A DNA stretch of 7,197 nucleotides from Candidatus Zipacnadia bacterium. Its GTDB lineage: Bacteria > Armatimonadota > Zipacnadia > Zipacnadales > Zipacnadaceae. The notes below the pieces were generated by a model. It made no database searches. It saw nothing but the letters and a program-made list of their open reading frames with translations, and was not told the origin of the DNA. Shown here piece after piece: positions 4,737 to 7,197 of this stretch (within the stretch, counting starts at the first letter, position 1; every line of letters starts with the position of its first letter). A program made the translations under genes and the position numbers. The DNA lies in contig JALGTV010000063.1 of NCBI GenBank assembly GCA_029821215.1, positions 1-7,197 on the forward strand, in the 5' to 3' direction.

Positions 4737-6989
4737 GTGGCTAATGACACGCTGACTATTCGGGGTGCTGCTGAGCATAATCTGCGCAATGTTGATCTGG
4801 ACCTGCCCAAAAACAGTCTTATTGTCTTCACCGGGGTCAGCGGTTCGGGCAAGTCCTCGTTGGCCTTTGATACCCTGTTTGCCGAGGGCCAGCGGTTATA
4901 TGTTGAGTCCCTTTCTACCTACGCCCGCCAGTTCCTCCAGCAACTCCCCCGGCCCACCGTGGAGCGTATTGATGGTCTGGCCCCAGCCGTGGCCATTGAT
5001 CAGGCCAAGCGCAGCCACAATCCTCGCTCCACCGTCGCCACTATTACCGAGATATATGACCATTTGCGAGTCCTGTTTGCCGGTATCGGTGTGCCTCACT
5101 GCCCGCAGTGCGGCCGGCGGATTGGAGCGCAGAGCCGGCAGAATATAATTGACCGTATTATGACGCTGGCGGCGGCAGGACCGGTGCAGATCCTGGCTCC
5201 GCTGCGCCGGAGCCGCAAGGGCCATTTCCGCGACCTATTTGCTGACCTACGCAAGCAGGGCTATGGCCATGCCCGGGTAGATGGGTATTTTATCCGGCTT
5301 GATGATCCACCCCAGTTGGATCGTTACCGCCGCCACGACATTGATCTGGTCGTAGATCGGGTGCCTACCGCCAATGTCTCCCGCAGCCGGATTGCCGAAG
5401 CCGTAGACCTGGCATTTGATCTGGCCGAAGGCAATGTGGTAGTGGCTGCTGAAGACCAGGATGACGTGCTGCTGAGTCGCAATTTCACTTGTACTCACTG
5501 TCAATTGAGCTTCCCTGAGCCTACTCATACCTCGTTCTCGTTTAATAGTCCACGGGGTATGTGTCCCACGTGTGAGGGCCTGGGCACAGTCAAACGCATA
5601 GACCCGGATCTGCTGGTGGCCCATCCTGAGCGCTCGCTGGATGCGGGGGCGATACCCCTACTTGGTTCACTGCGCCCCCAACGCCGACGCCACTGGTACC
5701 AGGGCGTCGCTAACCACTATGGTTTCACTCTGAGCACCCCCTGGAAAGAGCTGACCACTGAGCAGCAGCAAGCCCTCCTGTACGGTTCAGGCGAGGAGTT
5801 GATTGAATATTACTTCCGCCACCCGCGCCGCGGATGGGAGTGGCGTCATGCCGACAGGTGGGAAGGCGTTATCCCCCGACTCGTGCAGCGCTATAAGCGG
5901 ACTACCTCTCGGGGCCTGCGGCGCGAGTTTGACAAGGTTATTCATGAGGGCATCTGCCCTGACTGCCAGGGCCAGCGCCTGCGACCGGAAAGCCTGGCAG
6001 TTACGGTGGGCGGCAAATCCATCGCTGAGCTGACGGCGATGAGCGTAAGTGAGGCGTCCGGTTTTTTTGCTGACCTGCAATTGGATGACACCGAGCAAAT
6101 CATTGCTGAGGATGCCTTGCAAGAGATTACGCGGCGGCTCTCTTTCCTACAAGAGGTGGGGCTGCACTATCTGACCTTAGACCGAACTGCGCCTACTTTG
6201 TCGGGCGGCGAGGCCCAGCGCATACGGCTGGCCAGTCAGGTGGGTAGCGGGTTGGTGGACTGTCTGTACGTGCTGGATGAACCCAGCATTGGCCTGCACC
6301 ACCGCGACCAGGCCCGGCTGCTGGCGACACTCAAGCAACTGCGGGATTTGGATAATACAGTTATTGTGGTGGAGCACGACGAGCAGACTATCCTCAGCGC
6401 CGACTACATAGTTGACTTCGGCCCCGGGGCCGGCGAACAGGGCGGCCAGATTGTCGCTCAGGGCACTCCCAGTCAGATTAAGAAGAATTCGGCTTCACTT
6501 ACCGGTCAGTATCTATCCGGTCGGCAGCAAATCCTCCTGCCTGCTCAGCGCCGCGAGGGTAACGGTAAGTGGCTGTCCATCCACGGGGCCCGCCACAACA
6601 ACCTCAAGAACATTGACGTGGATTTCCCGCTGGGCCGTTTTATTGGGGTGACCGGGGTGTCGGGCTCAGGCAAAAGTTCCCTGATTACCGACACCCTGCA
6701 CCCAGCGCTGGCCAAGGAAATGCACGGGGCCCAGGCCCAGCCCGGCGAACACGATGACCTTACCGGCCAGGAAGAGTTGGACAAAGTTATCCTCATTGAT
6801 CAATCTCCCATCGGCCGCACCCCCCGCAGCAATCCAGCCACCTACACCGGCGTCTTTGACCATATCCGCCGGCTGTACGCCCGGCTGCCCGAGTCGCAGG
6901 CTCGCGGCTATAAGCCGGGCCGGTTCAGCTTCAATGTCAGAATGCCAGGGCCATGGCGCTATCAAACTGGAGTCGGATTTCCTGGCTGA
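4737..6989 (+). CDS. uvrA: UvrA excinuclease ABC subunit A, frame broken in the second zinc finger
   Basis: UvrA is the ATP-driven damage sensor of nucleotide excision repair; it dimerises and loads UvrB at lesions. The frame gives 750 residues instead of about 940. Visible in order: Walker A GVSGSGKS (33-40); the YVESLSTYARQF segment (55-66); HCPQC (121-125); first zinc finger C252/C255 with C276/C279; CPDC (407-410); ABC signature LSGGEAQ (488-494); Walker B VLDEPS (512-517); VVEHD (544-548); second Walker A GVSGSGKS (640-647); and RTPRSNPATYTGVFD (694-708). After PGRFSFNV (727-734) the family continues with a GGRCE-type zinc finger. Here the frame instead reads 16 unrelated residues to TGA 6987-6989. 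The true continuation begins at 6943 in the +1 frame. As written, the product lacks the second zinc finger, second signature and second Walker B, and should be non-functional. A sequencing or assembly error is an alternative. The gene begins 42 nt after rbsK and may share its transcript. Confidence 0.93.
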   Translation: MANDTLTIRGAAEHNLRNVDLDLPKNSLIVFTGVSGSGKSSLAFDTLFAEGQRLYVESLSTYARQFLQQLPRPTVERIDGLAPAVAIDQAKRSHNPRSTVATITEIYDHLRVLFAGIGVPHCPQCGRRIGAQSRQNIIDRIMTLAAAGPVQILAPLRRSRKGHFRDLFADLRKQGYGHARVDGYFIRLDDPPQLDRYRRHDIDLVVDRVPTANVSRSRIAEAVDLAFDLAEGNVVVAAEDQDDVLLSRNFTCTHCQLSFPEPTHTSFSFNSPRGMCPTCEGLGTVKRIDPDLLVAHPERSLDAGAIPLLGSLRPQRRRHWYQGVANHYGFTLSTPWKELTTEQQQALLYGSGEELIEYYFRHPRRGWEWRHADRWEGVIPRLVQRYKRTTSRGLRREFDKVIHEGICPDCQGQRLRPESLAVTVGGKSIAELTAMSVSEASGFFADLQLDDTEQIIAEDALQEITRRLSFLQEVGLHYLTLDRTAPTLSGGEAQRIRLASQVGSGLVDCLYVLDEPSIGLHHRDQARLLATLKQLRDLDNTVIVVEHDEQTILSADYIVDFGPGAGEQGGQIVAQGTPSQIKKNSASLTGQYLSGRQQILLPAQRREGNGKWLSIHGARHNNLKNIDVDFPLGRFIGVTGVSGSGKSSLITDTLHPALAKEMHGAQAQPGEHDDLTGQEELDKVILIDQSPIGRTPRSNPATYTGVFDHIRRLYARLPESQARGYKPGRFSFNVRMPGPWRYQTGVGFPG

Positions 6990-7197
6990 TGTATGGGTGC
7001 CCTGCAAGATGTGTGGGGGAGACCGGTTTGACCGGGAAACCCTAACCATTGAGTATAACGGCGCCAATATCGCCGACGTGCTACGCATGGAGGTAACCCG
7101 CGCCCGCGACCACTTCGCCAATATCCCCCCCATTAGCCGCATCCTGCAGATAATGATTGATGTCGGTTTAGGCTACATTAAGCTGGGTCAGCCGGCT
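6943..7197 (+). pseudogene. uvrA: Out-of-frame continuation of uvrA (C-terminal ABC half), cut by window end
   Basis: From TGC 6943 to the last base, 85 codons are open and match the expected UvrA sequence after the frame break. They read CQGHGAIKLESDFL, then VPCKMC (the second CxxC of the zinc finger), RFDRETLTIEY, NIADVLRM and MIDVGLGYIKLGQPA, which directly precedes the family's second LSGGEAQ signature just outside the window. No plausible start codon with a ribosome binding site serves this frame, so it is the tail of the same gene. Its intact coding state shows the disruption is recent or artefactual. The rest of the gene (about 110 further residues) lies to the right. Confidence 0.9.

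Noticed and set aside
6936..6990. Programmed ribosomal frameshift in uvrA
   Set aside because: No slippery heptamer or downstream structure is evident, the family does not use frameshifting, and a +1 shift would still leave out the first zinc cysteine and neighbouring residues.
1..7197. A new defence, mobile or biosynthetic system
   Set aside because: All six genes belong to familiar housekeeping families, and no direct repeats, integrase, transposase, toxin-like small genes or unusual domain fusions were seen.

Overview
The window is about 7.2 kb of compact bacterial chromosome with moderately high GC. Every gene supported here lies on the + strand. It holds six protein genes, the first cut by the left edge and the last by the right edge. 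There are no tRNAs, rRNAs, insertion sequences, phage genes or CRISPR arrays. Starts are often GTG or TTG behind good Shine-Dalgarno sequences. The gene content (long-form hibernation factor, CLC-CBS protein, cold shock protein with an acidic tail) would fit a Chloroflexota-like or other deep-branching free-living bacterium, but no marker fixes the phylum and this placement is a weak inference.

Layout: (1) 1-723, the C-terminal ~240 residues of a class II, zinc-dependent sugar-phosphate aldolase. (2) A near-consensus sigma-70 promoter at 713-741, overlapping the aldolase stop codon, which should drive (3) a cold shock protein starting at TTG 788. (4) A 132-bp gap with a long inverted repeat, then the long-form ribosome hibernation factor HPF at 1196-1768. 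(5) A GC-rich hairpin, then a CLC-type chloride channel/exchanger with two cytoplasmic CBS domains at 1859-3679. (6) A ribokinase (PfkB family) at 3741-4694. (7) uvrA from GTG 4737 to the right edge.

The most notable observation is in uvrA. The reading frame is normal through the second Walker A motif. It breaks at about 6939-6943, inside the second zinc finger, and runs to a stop at 6987-6989. The correct continuation resumes at 6943 in the +1 frame and stays open to the window end. Against the conserved family sequence, exactly 17 nt appear to be missing, including the first zinc-ligand cysteine. This is either a recent inactivating deletion or a sequence error.

Functionally the cold shock protein and HPF form a plausible stress pair (RNA chaperoning and 70S/100S ribosome storage). 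The CLC protein, ribokinase and UvrA look like separate housekeeping functions that happen to be collinear. The ribokinase-uvrA gap of 42 nt allows co-transcription. No previously undescribed multi-gene system is evident; the items worth a second look are the broken uvrA, the CLC proton-pathway substitution, the acidic CSP tail and the inverted repeat upstream of hpf.
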